From: an uncultured Eubacteriales bacterium
GTDB lineage: Bacteria; Bacillota; Clostridia; Oscillospirales; Acutalibacteraceae
Assembly (NCBI GenBank): GCA_934511365.1
Contig: CAKSWC010000012.1
Coordinates: forward strand, 1 to 60,504
DNA: 60,504 nt
Direction of reading: 5' to 3'
Made by a program: the position numbers and the translations under genes
Notes under the pieces: model-generated
Told to the model about the DNA's origin: nothing
Seen by the model: only the letters and a program-made list of their open reading frames with translations
The model's database searches: none
Shown here: positions 25,961 to 34,630 of the stretch, one piece after another
Numbering within the stretch: the first letter of the stretch is position 1
Layout of the letters: every line of letters begins with the position of its first letter

Positions 25961-26241
25961 TATTTGTTCACCCATTTTTCAAGGTCGCTTTCGGTCATTG
26001 CGCAAACGGTTCCGTTTTCCTTCTCGCGGATATAGTTTTCGTTGACGGAAAAAATTGCCGCGCATTCGGGGCAGACGGCAAAGGAGCGGCCGCCGCTCTT
26101 TTTAAGGAGCGCCGCAACGGGAGAAATATCAATGTTTTCAAAAAGAGAAAAGCAAACCTCTTTTTTGCAGTTTGGACAGACAACACGGTTCGATTTTCCG
26201 TGCTTTTTTGTGATGAGGTTTTCCTGAGTTTTGATTGCCAT
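25960..26241 (-). CDS. Small zinc-ribbon protein
   Basis: A 93-residue protein with two CxxC knuckles (CPNCKK near residue 22 and CPECAA near 57), which together can hold one zinc ion. I do not recognise the family. There is no signal peptide or membrane segment. It is read before the DUF1294 gene, with start/stop overlap, and its own start has an AGGAGGTCATG-type ribosome binding site. Confidence 0.6.
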   Translation of the reverse strand: MAIKTQENLITKKHGKSNRVVCPNCKKEVCFSLFENIDISPVAALLKKSGGRSFAVCPECAAIFSVNENYIREKENGTVCAMTESDLEKWVNK

Positions 26242-26318
26242 TTTTCATGACCTCCTGTCTGGTGATATTATCTTATTATTTTTTTGTGTTCTTGTCAAGT
26301 GAAAGAGGGTGATACACG

Positions 26319-27506
26319 TTGAAAGCGAAAAAAATTGTTTTGGTGCTTGTTTCGGTGCTTTTGTTCTTTTTCCTTTTCTGCGCGTGTGATACCGACAGCA
26401 TCAATGACGATACGCTCTATTTCGGTGATGACAACATTGGAAACGGTGTTGCCGACCGCGAAAATTTTCTTGAACTCAAAAAGGAAATCCGCGGAGTTTG
26501 GTTTTCATATCTTGAGCTTGAGAGTGCGCCAAAGAAAAACGAGGCTGAGTTTTCCGTCTATCTTTGCGAAAAATTTGAAATTCTGAAAAAGCATGATATT
26601 AACACTCTTTTTGTCCATGTCCGCCCGTTTGCGGACGCAATATATGAAAGCCGGCTTTTCCCCTCATCGTTCTGCGTTGCCGAAAAGCAGGGGGAAAAGC
26701 TTCCCTTTGACTTTTTGGCCGTAATAATAAAAGAAGCAAAGAGATATGAACTTAGTGTTCACGCATGGATAAATCCTTATCGGATTCTTCCAAAGAGCCT
26801 GAAAGGGAAAGAGCTTTGCGCAAAAAGTCCGGGAAAAGTGTTTTCCTATCCCGATGTTGTGTCGCTTGAGGAGGGCGTGTTTTTTTCTCCGGCCTCGGTG
26901 AAAGCGCAAAAGCTCATCATTTCCGGCGTGCGCGAAATTTTGGAAAACTATGATGTTTCCGGAATACATATCGACGATTATTTTTATCCGACAGAAAGCG
27001 AAAAGCTTGACTGCGTTCAGTTTGAAAGCTACAAAAAAAGCGGCGGAACGCTCCCTCTTTCCGATTGGCGGCGGGAGAACGTCAATGCCCTTGTCTGCGG
27101 AATATATTCCGAGGTCAAGCGTTTTTCGGCGGACAAAATTTTCAGCGTCAGCCCCGGCGGAAACATTGACAAAAACTATTCCCGTTATTTTGCGGACACC
27201 GAAAGGTGGGGCAGTGAGGACGGCTGGTGCGATCTGCTCATTCCGCAGATATATTTTGGCTTTGAAAACGAGAGCCTGCCTTTTGAAAAAATCGCAAAAC
27301 GCTGGAGGAATGCCGTCAAAAGCAAAAACGTCCGCCTCTGCGCCGGGCTTGCTCTTTATAAAGAGGGGAAAGAGGACCTCAACGCAGGAGAAAGCGGAAA
27401 AAACGAATGGCGCGATAACTCTGACGTTATTGAAAAACAGATTGAATTTGTCAGAAATAACGGCTTTTCGGGCTATTGCCTTTATTCTTTAAGCTTTTTG
27501 GAATAA
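26319..27506 (+). CDS. GHL10-family lipoprotein (predicted glycoside hydrolase)
   Basis: A 395-residue lipoprotein. The N-terminus is a type II signal peptide (MKAKKIVLVLVSVLLFFF) with a lipobox ending at Cys23 or so (LFCACD). The rest matches glycosyl-hydrolase-like family 10 (DUF187/YngK): EIRGVWFSYLEL at the start of the TIM-barrel, VHVRPFADAIYES, VHAWINPYRI, HIDDYFYP and the late WCDLLIPQIYFGFE. Family members are thought to act on peptidoglycan or other cell-surface sugars. The start is a TTG at 26319 with an AGAGGGTGAT site. It is monocistronic, ending at a hairpin shared with the convergent pdp gene. Confidence 0.85.
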   Translation: MKAKKIVLVLVSVLLFFFLFCACDTDSINDDTLYFGDDNIGNGVADRENFLELKKEIRGVWFSYLELESAPKKNEAEFSVYLCEKFEILKKHDINTLFVHVRPFADAIYESRLFPSSFCVAEKQGEKLPFDFLAVIIKEAKRYELSVHAWINPYRILPKSLKGKELCAKSPGKVFSYPDVVSLEEGVFFSPASVKAQKLIISGVREILENYDVSGIHIDDYFYPTESEKLDCVQFESYKKSGGTLPLSDWRRENVNALVCGIYSEVKRFSADKIFSVSPGGNIDKNYSRYFADTERWGSEDGWCDLLIPQIYFGFENESLPFEKIAKRWRNAVKSKNVRLCAGLALYKEGKEDLNAGESGKNEWRDNSDVIEKQIEFVRNNGFSGYCLYSLSFLE

Positions 27507-27518
27507 GCCTTAAAAACG

Positions 27519-27552
27519 CCAAAAAACGGGCATCCGCAAGGAATACCCGTTT
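27519..27552. terminator. Bidirectional terminator between GHL10 gene and pdp
   Basis: A GC-rich stem (27525-27534 with 27541-27551, one bulge) with T on both sides: TTGTTTTTG to the right on the plus strand and a U6 run on the minus strand (A at 27521-27526). It can end both convergent genes. Confidence 0.75.
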
Positions 27553-27566
27553 GAATTGTTTTTGTT

Positions 27567-28871
27567 TCAGAACTTCACCGTCTCATAAATGAGCGGTGTT
27601 TTTTCCGGTGCCGAATCGGAGAACGCATATGCCGAAAGAAGCAGCTTTTCGCTTTCATCAAAGAGGCTTTCATCGTTTGAAAGAAGCGTTGCAAGTTCGT
27701 CGCCTTTTTGAACCGCATCCCCGGTCTTTTTGGAAAGAATAATGCCGGCGGCGGGGTCAATTTTGTCCTCTTTTGTTTTTCTTCCCGCACCGAGAACGAC
27801 CGAGGCCGAACCGATTTTTTCCGCATCAGTGAAACTTACAAACCCGTCCTTTGGCGAAAGCACTTTGCGCCTGAACTTCGCCTGGGGCAAAAGACTTGTG
27901 TCAAGAATCCGGCTGACTTTTCCGCCCTGAAGCTTCACCATCTCGCAGAATTTTAAAAATGCACTGCCGTCCTTTAAGGAAAGCTCCGCGAGCTGTTTTG
28001 CTTTTTCAAGTTCAATGTTTTCCGAAAGGCTGATGATGTTCGCCGCAAGGGCAATGCAGACCTCGCGCAAATCAGCGGGACCTTTTCCGTTCAAAACCTC
28101 GGCAGCCTCCGCAACTTCAAGCGCATTGCCAATGTTGTTGCCGAGCGGAGTGTTCATATCGGTAATCAGAGCCGCAACCTTGCGTTTGCAGCTTTTTCCG
28201 ATTGAAACCATCTTTTCGGAAAGCGCTCTTGCGTCCTCAACGGTTTTCATGAAAGCGCCGCTGCCGGTTTTAACGTCAAGAACAATGCATTCAGCGCCTG
28301 CGGCAAGCTTTTTGCTCATTATTGAGGAAGCAATGAGGGGAATGCAGCCGACCGTTGCCGTTTCGTCACGCAGCGCATAGAGCTTCTTGTCCGCCGGAGC
28401 AAGGTCACCGCTCTGGCCAACAACGCAAATGCCGATATCTTTGACCTGATTGATGAACTCCTCGGGGGTAAGCTCCGTTCTGAAGCCCTCAATGGATTCA
28501 AGCTTGTCAACGGTACCGCCCGTGTGTCCAAGGCCTCTTCCGCTCATTTTTGCAACCTTTGCACCGAGTGAGGCAACAACCGGAGCCACAACAAGGGTTG
28601 TTTTGTCTCCAACTCCGCCGGTGCTGTGTTTGTCAACCGTAACGCCGGGGATAGCCGAAAGGTCGAGCATATCGCCCGAATGTGCCATCTCATTTGTGAG
28701 ACTGACGGTTTCACTGTCCGTCATGCCGCGCAGATAAATTGCCATAAGCAGCGCCGCAGCCTGACTGTCCTTGATTTCTCCGGCCGTATAGCCCTTGACA
28801 AAAAAGGCAATTTCCTCCTGTGTCAGCTCAAGGCCGTCACGCTTTTTTGAGATAATGTCATATATGCGCAT
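27567..28871 (-). CDS. pdp: Pyrimidine-nucleoside phosphorylase
   Basis: This enzyme splits thymidine, uridine or deoxyuridine with phosphate, releasing the base and (deoxy)ribose 1-phosphate. The 434-residue protein has the family signature SGRGLGHTGGTVDKLESIEG and the phosphate-binding KHSTGGVGDKTTL, with a C-terminal lipoyl-like alpha/beta domain. It is the last gene of the nucleoside salvage locus, after nupQ, and is separated from it by 115 bp containing a long hairpin. Together with deoB and deoC it routes pyrimidine deoxynucleosides into central metabolism. Confidence 0.95.
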   Translation of the reverse strand: MRIYDIISKKRDGLELTQEEIAFFVKGYTAGEIKDSQAAALLMAIYLRGMTDSETVSLTNEMAHSGDMLDLSAIPGVTVDKHSTGGVGDKTTLVVAPVVASLGAKVAKMSGRGLGHTGGTVDKLESIEGFRTELTPEEFINQVKDIGICVVGQSGDLAPADKKLYALRDETATVGCIPLIASSIMSKKLAAGAECIVLDVKTGSGAFMKTVEDARALSEKMVSIGKSCKRKVAALITDMNTPLGNNIGNALEVAEAAEVLNGKGPADLREVCIALAANIISLSENIELEKAKQLAELSLKDGSAFLKFCEMVKLQGGKVSRILDTSLLPQAKFRRKVLSPKDGFVSFTDAEKIGSASVVLGAGRKTKEDKIDPAAGIILSKKTGDAVQKGDELATLLSNDESLFDESEKLLLSAYAFSDSAPEKTPLIYETVKF

Positions 28872-28896
28872 ATTAAAATCTCCTTAAAGAAAACAG

Positions 28897-28950
28897 AAAG
28901 AGAGAACAGCGTGAATTTTTCGCTTGCGAAAACTCCTCTCTTCTCTCTTT
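28897..28950 (-). terminator. Hairpin between nupQ and pdp
   Basis: A 10-bp outer stem (AAAGAGAGAA / TTCTCTCTTT) encloses a 7-bp inner stem (28917-28923 / 28926-28932). It is followed by only a weak U stretch on the minus strand, so partial termination or message processing is likely. Confidence 0.5.
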
Positions 28951-28986
28951 TCCTTCAAATATTAACTGAAAATATTGACTGAATGT

Positions 28987-29937
28987 TTACCTGCTGCCCT
29001 TGTCATACGGAATACCTTCCGCTTTGGGTGCTCTTGATTTCTTTGATGTCAGAGCAAGAACAAGCAGGGAGATAATGTATGGCATCATGTTGTAAACTGT
29101 GCTTGGAATGTTCAGCGCGGCAAGAATGTCAATTCCGGAATAGACGTTTGAAAGTGCACGGAAAAGGCCGAAAAGAAGTCCGGCGAGCGCAATCCTTGTC
29201 GGCTTCCATTGGCCGAAAATCATAACCGCGAGCGCAAGGAAACCGAAGCCGGCAACGCCGTATTCAAACTTCCATTCGCTGACTCCGCAGGTGACATAAA
29301 TGATTCCGCCGAGACCGCCGAGCGCACCGGAGATGAGAACGCCGGCATAGCGCATTTTGTAAACATTGATTCCAACGCTGTCCGCCGCCTGAGGGTGCTC
29401 GCCGCAGGCCATGAGCCGCAGGCCGAAGCGCGTTTTATAAAGCAGAATGTATGAAAAAACAAGGAGAACCGCCGCAACAAGCATGAACCAGTTGAACTCA
29501 AAGCCTTTAATGTTCACAATGAACGCTTGCTTGGGCTTGATATATTCAACAACGGAGGAGACGTTGTCCGGATTTTGCGCGGTGTTGATGGCCTTGACAA
29601 TAACCGTTGCGGCCGCCGTTCCAAGGATGTTGAGCGCCGTTCCGATGATTGTCTGGTCGGCTTTGAAGCTGATGCAGGCAACGCCGAGCAGCACCGAATA
29701 AAGCAATCCGGAAAGGACGGAAACAAGGATAACAGCAAGAATGATAACAATCGCCGGGGCGGCGGGATATGACGCGGCAAGAAGGCGCATTGTCAGCGTT
29801 CCGCCGAGCGCACCCATAACCATTATGCCCTCAAGGCCGAGGTTGATAACGCCCGAATGCTCCGAAAAGCAGCCGCCAAGTGCAACAAGAATGAGCACCG
29901 AGGCGTAAAGCAATGTGTATTGAATGAGAAGTGACAT
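28987..29937 (-). CDS. nupQ: Nucleoside ABC importer, permease 2 (NupQ-like)
   Basis: A 316-residue inner membrane permease of the branched-chain/ribose-type superfamily as found in BMP-dependent nucleoside importers. It has about nine helices and the conserved GGCFSEHSGVINLGLEGIMV at the start and GFLALAVMIFGQW near the ATPase-contact loop. Its ATG overlaps the TAA of the first permease (TAATG), so the two are made together. With the ATPase and BMP lipoprotein it should import nucleosides for the deo/pdp enzymes encoded around it. Confidence 0.92.
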   Translation of the reverse strand: MSLLIQYTLLYASVLILVALGGCFSEHSGVINLGLEGIMVMGALGGTLTMRLLAASYPAAPAIVIILAVILVSVLSGLLYSVLLGVACISFKADQTIIGTALNILGTAAATVIVKAINTAQNPDNVSSVVEYIKPKQAFIVNIKGFEFNWFMLVAAVLLVFSYILLYKTRFGLRLMACGEHPQAADSVGINVYKMRYAGVLISGALGGLGGIIYVTCGVSEWKFEYGVAGFGFLALAVMIFGQWKPTRIALAGLLFGLFRALSNVYSGIDILAALNIPSTVYNMMPYIISLLVLALTSKKSRAPKAEGIPYDKGSR

Positions 29938-31079
29938 TATTTTCCGCCTCCTTTTTTGTTTTCATTCTGCGCTTTTTGCGCTTGCTTTTCTTCTTTTTTC
30001 GTGAGATATTTGTTCAGTGCATACTTCATGAAGAACACAAAGCCGCAAAGATAGATGATGATTGCCGAAATGAGGTCGGATATCTGCGAGGAGTAAAGCG
30101 TTTTGTCAACATATGCTCCGCCGACCGTGATGTGCTGAATGAAATATGAGGAAAGAATTGAGCCTATCGGATTGAGTCCGCCGAGGAACGCCGCCGCAAT
30201 TCCGTTGAAGCCCATTGCCGGAACGGAGGAGGTGCTGCAATTCCATTGCTCATAGCCGGTCAGATAAAGGAACGCCGCACCGATTGAAGCGAGCGCACCG
30301 CCGATTGCAAGGGTAACGATGATGTTGCGCTTTTCGTTCATTCCGCAGTATTTTGCGGCGTTTTTGTTGAAGCCCGTTGCTTTAAGCTCATAGCCAAACT
30401 TCGTTTTTTCAAGCATAACCCAAATCAGAACGGAAAAAACAATCGAAAGAGGAACCGCAATGGTAACATAGTTGTTGTTTGAAAAAAGCTTGTCAAGCCC
30501 AAGGGAGGGGATGAGCGCTTTGGGATTGCTGTATTTGAAAACGACCGTATATGGGCTTGTGTCCTCCTTAACGGTTGTCAAAAGCATATTCACGCCGTAA
30601 AGGGAAATCCAGTTGAGCATGATTCCGCTGATGACCTCGTTAACATTGCAGTAAGCTTTAAGAAGTCCGCCGAGCGCACCGGAAAGCGCACCGCCGAGCG
30701 CCGCAAGAAGAATGCACGCCCACCAGGGGAGGCTCCACGCAATCGCAGCGTAAAGCGAAAGCCCAATGCCTATTGCATACTGGCCGGCTGCGCCGATGTT
30801 GAAAAGGCCGACTTTATAGCAAAACAGAATTGAAAGCGAGCACATGAGAAGCGGAGCGGTTTTAACAAGTGTGCTGCCGAAATATTGAAGCTGAATCTTC
30901 GGGTTCGGATAGTTGAGGAAATTCCGGATAAGGTCGCCGATCGCTTTTGCCGCCCCGTCCGGGTTGATGAACAAAAGAACAATGTAGCCGATGAGAAGTC
31001 CGAGCAGGATGCAAACAAGCGAGGAAAGCACGGACTGAACGGCGTTGTTTTTGAAGAATGAGCGCAGTCTCTTTTTCAT
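29937..31079 (-). CDS. nupP: Nucleoside ABC importer, permease 1 (NupP-like)
   Basis: A 380-residue permease with an N-terminal basic stretch, about ten hydrophobic helices and a lysine-rich C-terminal tail. Landmarks are FNIGAAGQYAIGIGLS and GFNGIAAAFLGGLNPIGSI, typical of the first permease of BMP-type nucleoside importers. It overlaps the ATPase gene upstream (ATGA) and nupQ downstream. It is predicted to form a heterodimer with NupQ in the cytoplasmic membrane. Confidence 0.92.
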   Translation of the reverse strand: MKKRLRSFFKNNAVQSVLSSLVCILLGLLIGYIVLLFINPDGAAKAIGDLIRNFLNYPNPKIQLQYFGSTLVKTAPLLMCSLSILFCYKVGLFNIGAAGQYAIGIGLSLYAAIAWSLPWWACILLAALGGALSGALGGLLKAYCNVNEVISGIMLNWISLYGVNMLLTTVKEDTSPYTVVFKYSNPKALIPSLGLDKLFSNNNYVTIAVPLSIVFSVLIWVMLEKTKFGYELKATGFNKNAAKYCGMNEKRNIIVTLAIGGALASIGAAFLYLTGYEQWNCSTSSVPAMGFNGIAAAFLGGLNPIGSILSSYFIQHITVGGAYVDKTLYSSQISDLISAIIIYLCGFVFFMKYALNKYLTKKEEKQAQKAQNENKKGGGK

Positions 31080-32617
31080 CAGTCGTTTTCTCCTTTCCTT
31101 TTTGCTCCGGCCATGTAAAGGCCGAGTTCCTGAGCGTTTGTCTTTTTCGGGTCAAGCTCGCCAACAATTTCTCCCTCATACATAACAAGGATTCTGTCCG
31201 GAACAGAGAGAACCTCGTCAAGCTCAAGAGAAACAAGCAGAACGCCCTTTCCTGCGTCGCGGCAGGAGACAAGCTGTTTGTGGATATATTCGATTGCGCC
31301 AACGTCAAGGCCGCGCGTTGGCTGAACGGCAACGAGAAGCTCCGGCTTTTTGTCAATCTCGCGCGCAACAATGGCCTTTTGCTGGTTTCCGCCGGACATA
31401 CTCCTTGCAATCGTTACGGAGCCTTGGCCTGAACGGACGTCATATTGTTCAATGAGTCTGTCGGAATATTCACGGATGTTCTTCTTTTTCAAAAAGCCGA
31501 ACTTGTTTGTGAACTGCGGCTCAAAGTACCGCTCAAGAACCATGTTGTTTTCAAGCGAATAATCAAGAACAAGGCCGTGCTTGTGTCTGTCCTCCGGAAT
31601 ATGTGAAAGGCCAAGAAGGTTGCGCTTTCTTATCGGCGCTTTTGTAATGTCCTTTCCAAGGAGGGTAACGCTTCCCTCTTTAATCGGCTCAAGGCCGGTG
31701 AGACCATAGACAAACTCCGTCTGGCCGTTTCCGTCAATACCGGCGATGCAGACAATTTCTCCCGCGCGGACGGAGAAGGAGACGTTTTTAACGGCGTTGT
31801 TTTTGTGGAGTTTGCTCCCAACGCTGACGTTTTTAACATCAAGGATAACATCGCCGGGGGTCATTTCCTTTTTGTGGACGGCAAAGTCAACGTCTCTTCC
31901 AACCATCATTTTTGAAAGCTCGGCCTTTGAGGTGTCTTTAATGTCAACCGTTCCGATGTATTTACCCTTGCGCAAAACGGTGCAGCGGTCGGCAACGGCC
32001 ATAATCTCGTTGAGTTTATGGGAGATGAAAAGGATGCTCTTGCCCTCTTTTGCAAGGTTTTTCATAATCTGCATAAGCTCTTCAATCTCTTGCGGAGTGA
32101 GAACGGCCGTCGGTTCGTCAAAGATGAGGATCTCGTTTTCGCGATAAAGCATTTTGAGGATTTCCGTCCTCTGCTGCATACCGACGCTGATGTCCTCAAT
32201 GAGGGCGTCAAGGTCAACCTCAAGGCCATATTTTTTTGAAAGCTCAAGAACCTTTTTCCGCGCCTCGTTCTTTTTGAGGAAGCCGAACCTGTTCGGCTCA
32301 ATGCCGAGAATGATGTTGTCAAGAACGGAGAAGCATTCAACAAGCTTGAAGTGCTGGTGAACCATTCCGATTCCGAGGGCGGTGGCATCGTTCGGGTTTT
32401 TGATTTGAACTTCCTTTCCGTCCTTTTTAATCACGCCCTCCTCAGCCTGATAAAGGCCGAAAAGAACAGACATCAGGGTGGACTTGCCTGCGCCGTTTTC
32501 TCCAAGCAGGGCGTGAATTTCGCCCTTTTTGAGCCGCAGGGTGATGTTGTCATTGGCAACAATGCCGGGAAAGCGCTTTGTTATCCCGAGCATTTCGATT
32601 GCGTATTTTTCTTCCAT
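31079..32617 (-). CDS. nupO: Nucleoside ABC importer, ATPase (NupO-like)
   Basis: A 512-residue tandem ATPase with two nucleotide-binding domains, as in ribose- and nucleoside-type importers. Domain 1 has a full Walker A (GENGAGKST) and Walker B (ILIFDEPTAVLTP), with a degenerate signature (EDISVGMQQRTEI). Domain 2 has a degenerate Walker A (GIDGNGQTE) but a canonical signature (MSGGNQQKAIVARE). This asymmetry is usual for the family. It lies 163 bp after the substrate-binding lipoprotein gene, with a repeat array and a hairpin in the gap, and overlaps nupP. Confidence 0.95.
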   Translation of the reverse strand: MEEKYAIEMLGITKRFPGIVANDNITLRLKKGEIHALLGENGAGKSTLMSVLFGLYQAEEGVIKKDGKEVQIKNPNDATALGIGMVHQHFKLVECFSVLDNIILGIEPNRFGFLKKNEARKKVLELSKKYGLEVDLDALIEDISVGMQQRTEILKMLYRENEILIFDEPTAVLTPQEIEELMQIMKNLAKEGKSILFISHKLNEIMAVADRCTVLRKGKYIGTVDIKDTSKAELSKMMVGRDVDFAVHKKEMTPGDVILDVKNVSVGSKLHKNNAVKNVSFSVRAGEIVCIAGIDGNGQTEFVYGLTGLEPIKEGSVTLLGKDITKAPIRKRNLLGLSHIPEDRHKHGLVLDYSLENNMVLERYFEPQFTNKFGFLKKKNIREYSDRLIEQYDVRSGQGSVTIARSMSGGNQQKAIVAREIDKKPELLVAVQPTRGLDVGAIEYIHKQLVSCRDAGKGVLLVSLELDEVLSVPDRILVMYEGEIVGELDPKKTNAQELGLYMAGAKRKGEND

Positions 32618-32671
32618 CGCTCTTCACTCCGTTTATATAACTTTGGATTCCAGATGTCAAACGTCAGGATA

Positions 32672-32720
32672 ACTAACGTCTAACATCTAAAATCTAATAT
32701 CTAATATCTAAAATCTAAAT
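32672..32720. repeat. Heptanucleotide tandem array (TCTAANA type)
   Basis: Six to seven heptamers TCTAACA/TCTAAAA/TCTAATA in perfect 7-bp register, inside the nupN-nupO gap, directly next to a hairpin. Confidence 0.8.
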
Positions 32721-32721
32721 A

Positions 32722-32748
32722 GGGGCCGCTGCTCAACGCAGCAGCCCC
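32722..32748 (-). terminator. Intra-operon hairpin after nupN
   Basis: An 11-bp GC-rich stem with one mismatch (32738-32748 with 32722-32732) and a 5-base loop, with only a short U stretch on the minus strand. It probably attenuates the transporter genes so that the binding protein is made in excess, as is common for ABC importers. Confidence 0.6.
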
Positions 32749-32780
32749 ACGGTAATTAAAACTGAGCTTTCAGTTTATAA

Positions 32781-34001
32781 TTATTTAATCTTGCCCTGAT
32801 CGTCAATCTTAACATTGGTAACAGCAGGCATCTTGGTGGTGTCATTTGAAACCTTAACCTTGCCGTCAAACATATCCTTAACAAGCTTTGCATAGTCTTC
32901 CTTGGTGAACTTTCCGTCTGCAAACAGAGTGCTATCCATCGGGATCTGAACATAGTTCTTGGTTGCATCGTCGCCGTTAACAAGGCCGAGGGTTTCAATC
33001 TTGCCTGCAAAGTCAGCCCACTTGCCGTCAAGAATAACAGCCTTAAGGGTGTCATATGTTGCCGGATAAAGACCCTTCATAGCGGAAGTGACAGTGATGC
33101 CCTTGCCGTATTTGCCGTCAATGATGGCAGCCTGGTCAACGTCAACGCCGATAACCTTTCCGCCGGCTTTCTTAGCTGCTTCAGCAGCTGAGGTATAGAT
33201 TCCGCCGCCGCAGGCAAAGACAACTTCCGTTCCCTTGCCGTACCAGGTATCCATAACAGCAGTGATATCAGCGTCGCCGTTGAACTGACCGCCGTAAACA
33301 TAGTTGAGGTCAACCTTCTTGTTAAGCTCTTTTGCTGCTGCGTCAACGCCCTGAACAAAGCCGTAGCCGTAACGGACAACCGCCGGAACAGCCATTCCGC
33401 CGAGGAAGCCGAGCTTTTCATAGCCAAGCTTAACGGCAGCATAACCGGCCATATAGCCGCAGAGCTCTTCCTGATATACTGCGCAGTATACGTTTGAGAT
33501 GTCTGCATAATCTTCAAGCTTGTAATCATCGGGATTGTAGCTGTATTTTTCACCCTTGGCCGCAACAGCGGTTTCAAGGATGTCACCCTTGCCAACGTCA
33601 AGAGCGATGAACTTAACGTCTTTATACTTGGGAGCAGCCTCAAAGATTGCGCCGCCGAAAGCATAACCGGGCATAACGATTACGTTATATCCCTCTGCAA
33701 CAGCCTTGTCAATCATTGCAACACGGTCAGCGGTGGAGTCACCGGCGGGCTTAAAATAGCTGAAGCCGATTTTATTCTCTTCGCTGAAAGCCTTGCAGGC
33801 TTCATAGGTGGTCTGGTTGAATGATTCGTCGGTGATGTCGCCGTAGTCGGTTATCATTGCAACCTTGTAGGCTGAGGTGTCTGCCGGAGCATTGTTGCTG
33901 CCGTCCGGAGCTGCGGTTGTTTTGTCGTCGCCGCTGCCGCCGCAGGCTGCAAGGGCAAAGACCATGATTGCTGCGAGTAAAACTGCAAGAAGTTTTTTCA
34001 T
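32781..34001 (-). CDS. nupN: BMP-family nucleoside-binding lipoprotein
   Basis: A 406-residue substrate-binding lipoprotein with a type II signal peptide (MKKLLAVLLAAIMVFALAAC, Cys20) and a low-complexity Gly/Asp/Thr linker. The basic membrane protein (BMP/PnrA-like) fold follows: VAMITDYGDITDESFNQTTYE at the start, quoted in part, then VIVMPGYAFGGAI, FLGGMAVPAVVRYGYGF and GVDVDQAA. BMP proteins of this type bind purine and pyrimidine nucleosides. It has its own promoter, so the import genes can be expressed apart from deoC-deoD-deoB-cdd. Confidence 0.94.
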   Translation of the reverse strand: MKKLLAVLLAAIMVFALAACGGSGDDKTTAAPDGSNNAPADTSAYKVAMITDYGDITDESFNQTTYEACKAFSEENKIGFSYFKPAGDSTADRVAMIDKAVAEGYNVIVMPGYAFGGAIFEAAPKYKDVKFIALDVGKGDILETAVAAKGEKYSYNPDDYKLEDYADISNVYCAVYQEELCGYMAGYAAVKLGYEKLGFLGGMAVPAVVRYGYGFVQGVDAAAKELNKKVDLNYVYGGQFNGDADITAVMDTWYGKGTEVVFACGGGIYTSAAEAAKKAGGKVIGVDVDQAAIIDGKYGKGITVTSAMKGLYPATYDTLKAVILDGKWADFAGKIETLGLVNGDDATKNYVQIPMDSTLFADGKFTKEDYAKLVKDMFDGKVKVSNDTTKMPAVTNVKIDDQGKIK

Positions 34002-34079
34002 AGTTGGATTTCCTCCTTAAATTTTAATCGGAATTGAGTTTTTGAACAAATCTTGCTCTTTGTTCGTCCGACTGCTCTT

Positions 34080-34107
34080 ATTATACCATAATCTTACAAA
34101 AATTCAA
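34080..34107 (-). promoter_or_regulatory. Sigma-A promoter of the nup operon
   Basis: On the minus strand, TTGAAT (plus 34102-34107) and a perfect TATAAT (plus 34080-34085) are separated by 16 bp, with TGG before the -10 element. Confidence 0.75.
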
Positions 34108-34156
34108 CAACTAATTATAATAATTAAGTCACAAAATTGTTAACTCTCACAGAGAA

Positions 34157-34189
34157 AAACAATAACGGGCGCCCGTTGGAGCACCCGTT
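34157..34189 (-). terminator. Terminator after cdd
   Basis: An 11-bp stem (34179-34189 with 34164-34174, two G-U pairs) followed on the minus strand by ATTGTTTTTC. It separates deoC-deoD-deoB-cdd from the nup operon. Confidence 0.75.
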
Positions 34190-34204
34190 TTGATTAACCG
34201 GCCG

Positions 34205-34621
34205 TTATTTCAAAGTGAGATCCTTCGGCGAAAAACCGAACGGAAGAATTTCCTCAAGGGTAAAGACCCTGAACTCTCCGCCGTTTTTTCCGAGGATGAC
34301 CTTGAATGTTTTCATGTTGCAAAACTCCGCCATGACCTGACGGCAGACTCCGCACGGGGCAAAATAATCCTTGAAATCAAGCTCATAGCCGCCGACAACG
34401 GCAACGGCGGAAAACTCCCTTTCGCCCTCGCTGACCGCTTTAAAAAAGGCAGTGCGCTCGGCGCAGTTGGTCGGAGAATAGGCCGCGTTTTCAATGTTGC
34501 AGCCGAGATATACTTTTCCGCTTTTGCAAAGCAGAGCAGCACCTACGGTATGGTGCGAATAGGGGACATAGGCGTTTTTTGCCGCCTTTTTTGCAAGCTC
34601 AACAAGCTCTTTTTCGGTCAT
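34205..34621 (-). CDS. cdd: Cytidine deaminase
   Basis: A zinc enzyme that deaminates cytidine and deoxycytidine to uridine forms, feeding Pdp. The 138-residue protein has the catalytic CAERTAF (zinc Cys and proton-shuttling Glu) and the two remaining zinc cysteines in PCGVCRQV, with the conserved VPYSHHTVGAALL near the start. It is 9 bp downstream of deoB, and transcription probably stops at the hairpin just after it. Confidence 0.96.
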   Translation of the reverse strand: MTEKELVELAKKAAKNAYVPYSHHTVGAALLCKSGKVYLGCNIENAAYSPTNCAERTAFFKAVSEGEREFSAVAVVGGYELDFKDYFAPCGVCRQVMAEFCNMKTFKVILGKNGGEFRVFTLEEILPFGFSPKDLTLK

Positions 34622-34630
34622 AAAGCCACC

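Noticed and set aside
34002..34140. Purine riboswitch upstream of nupN
   Set aside because: The A/T-rich leader shows a clean promoter and RBS, but no three-way-junction purine aptamer motif could be recognised.
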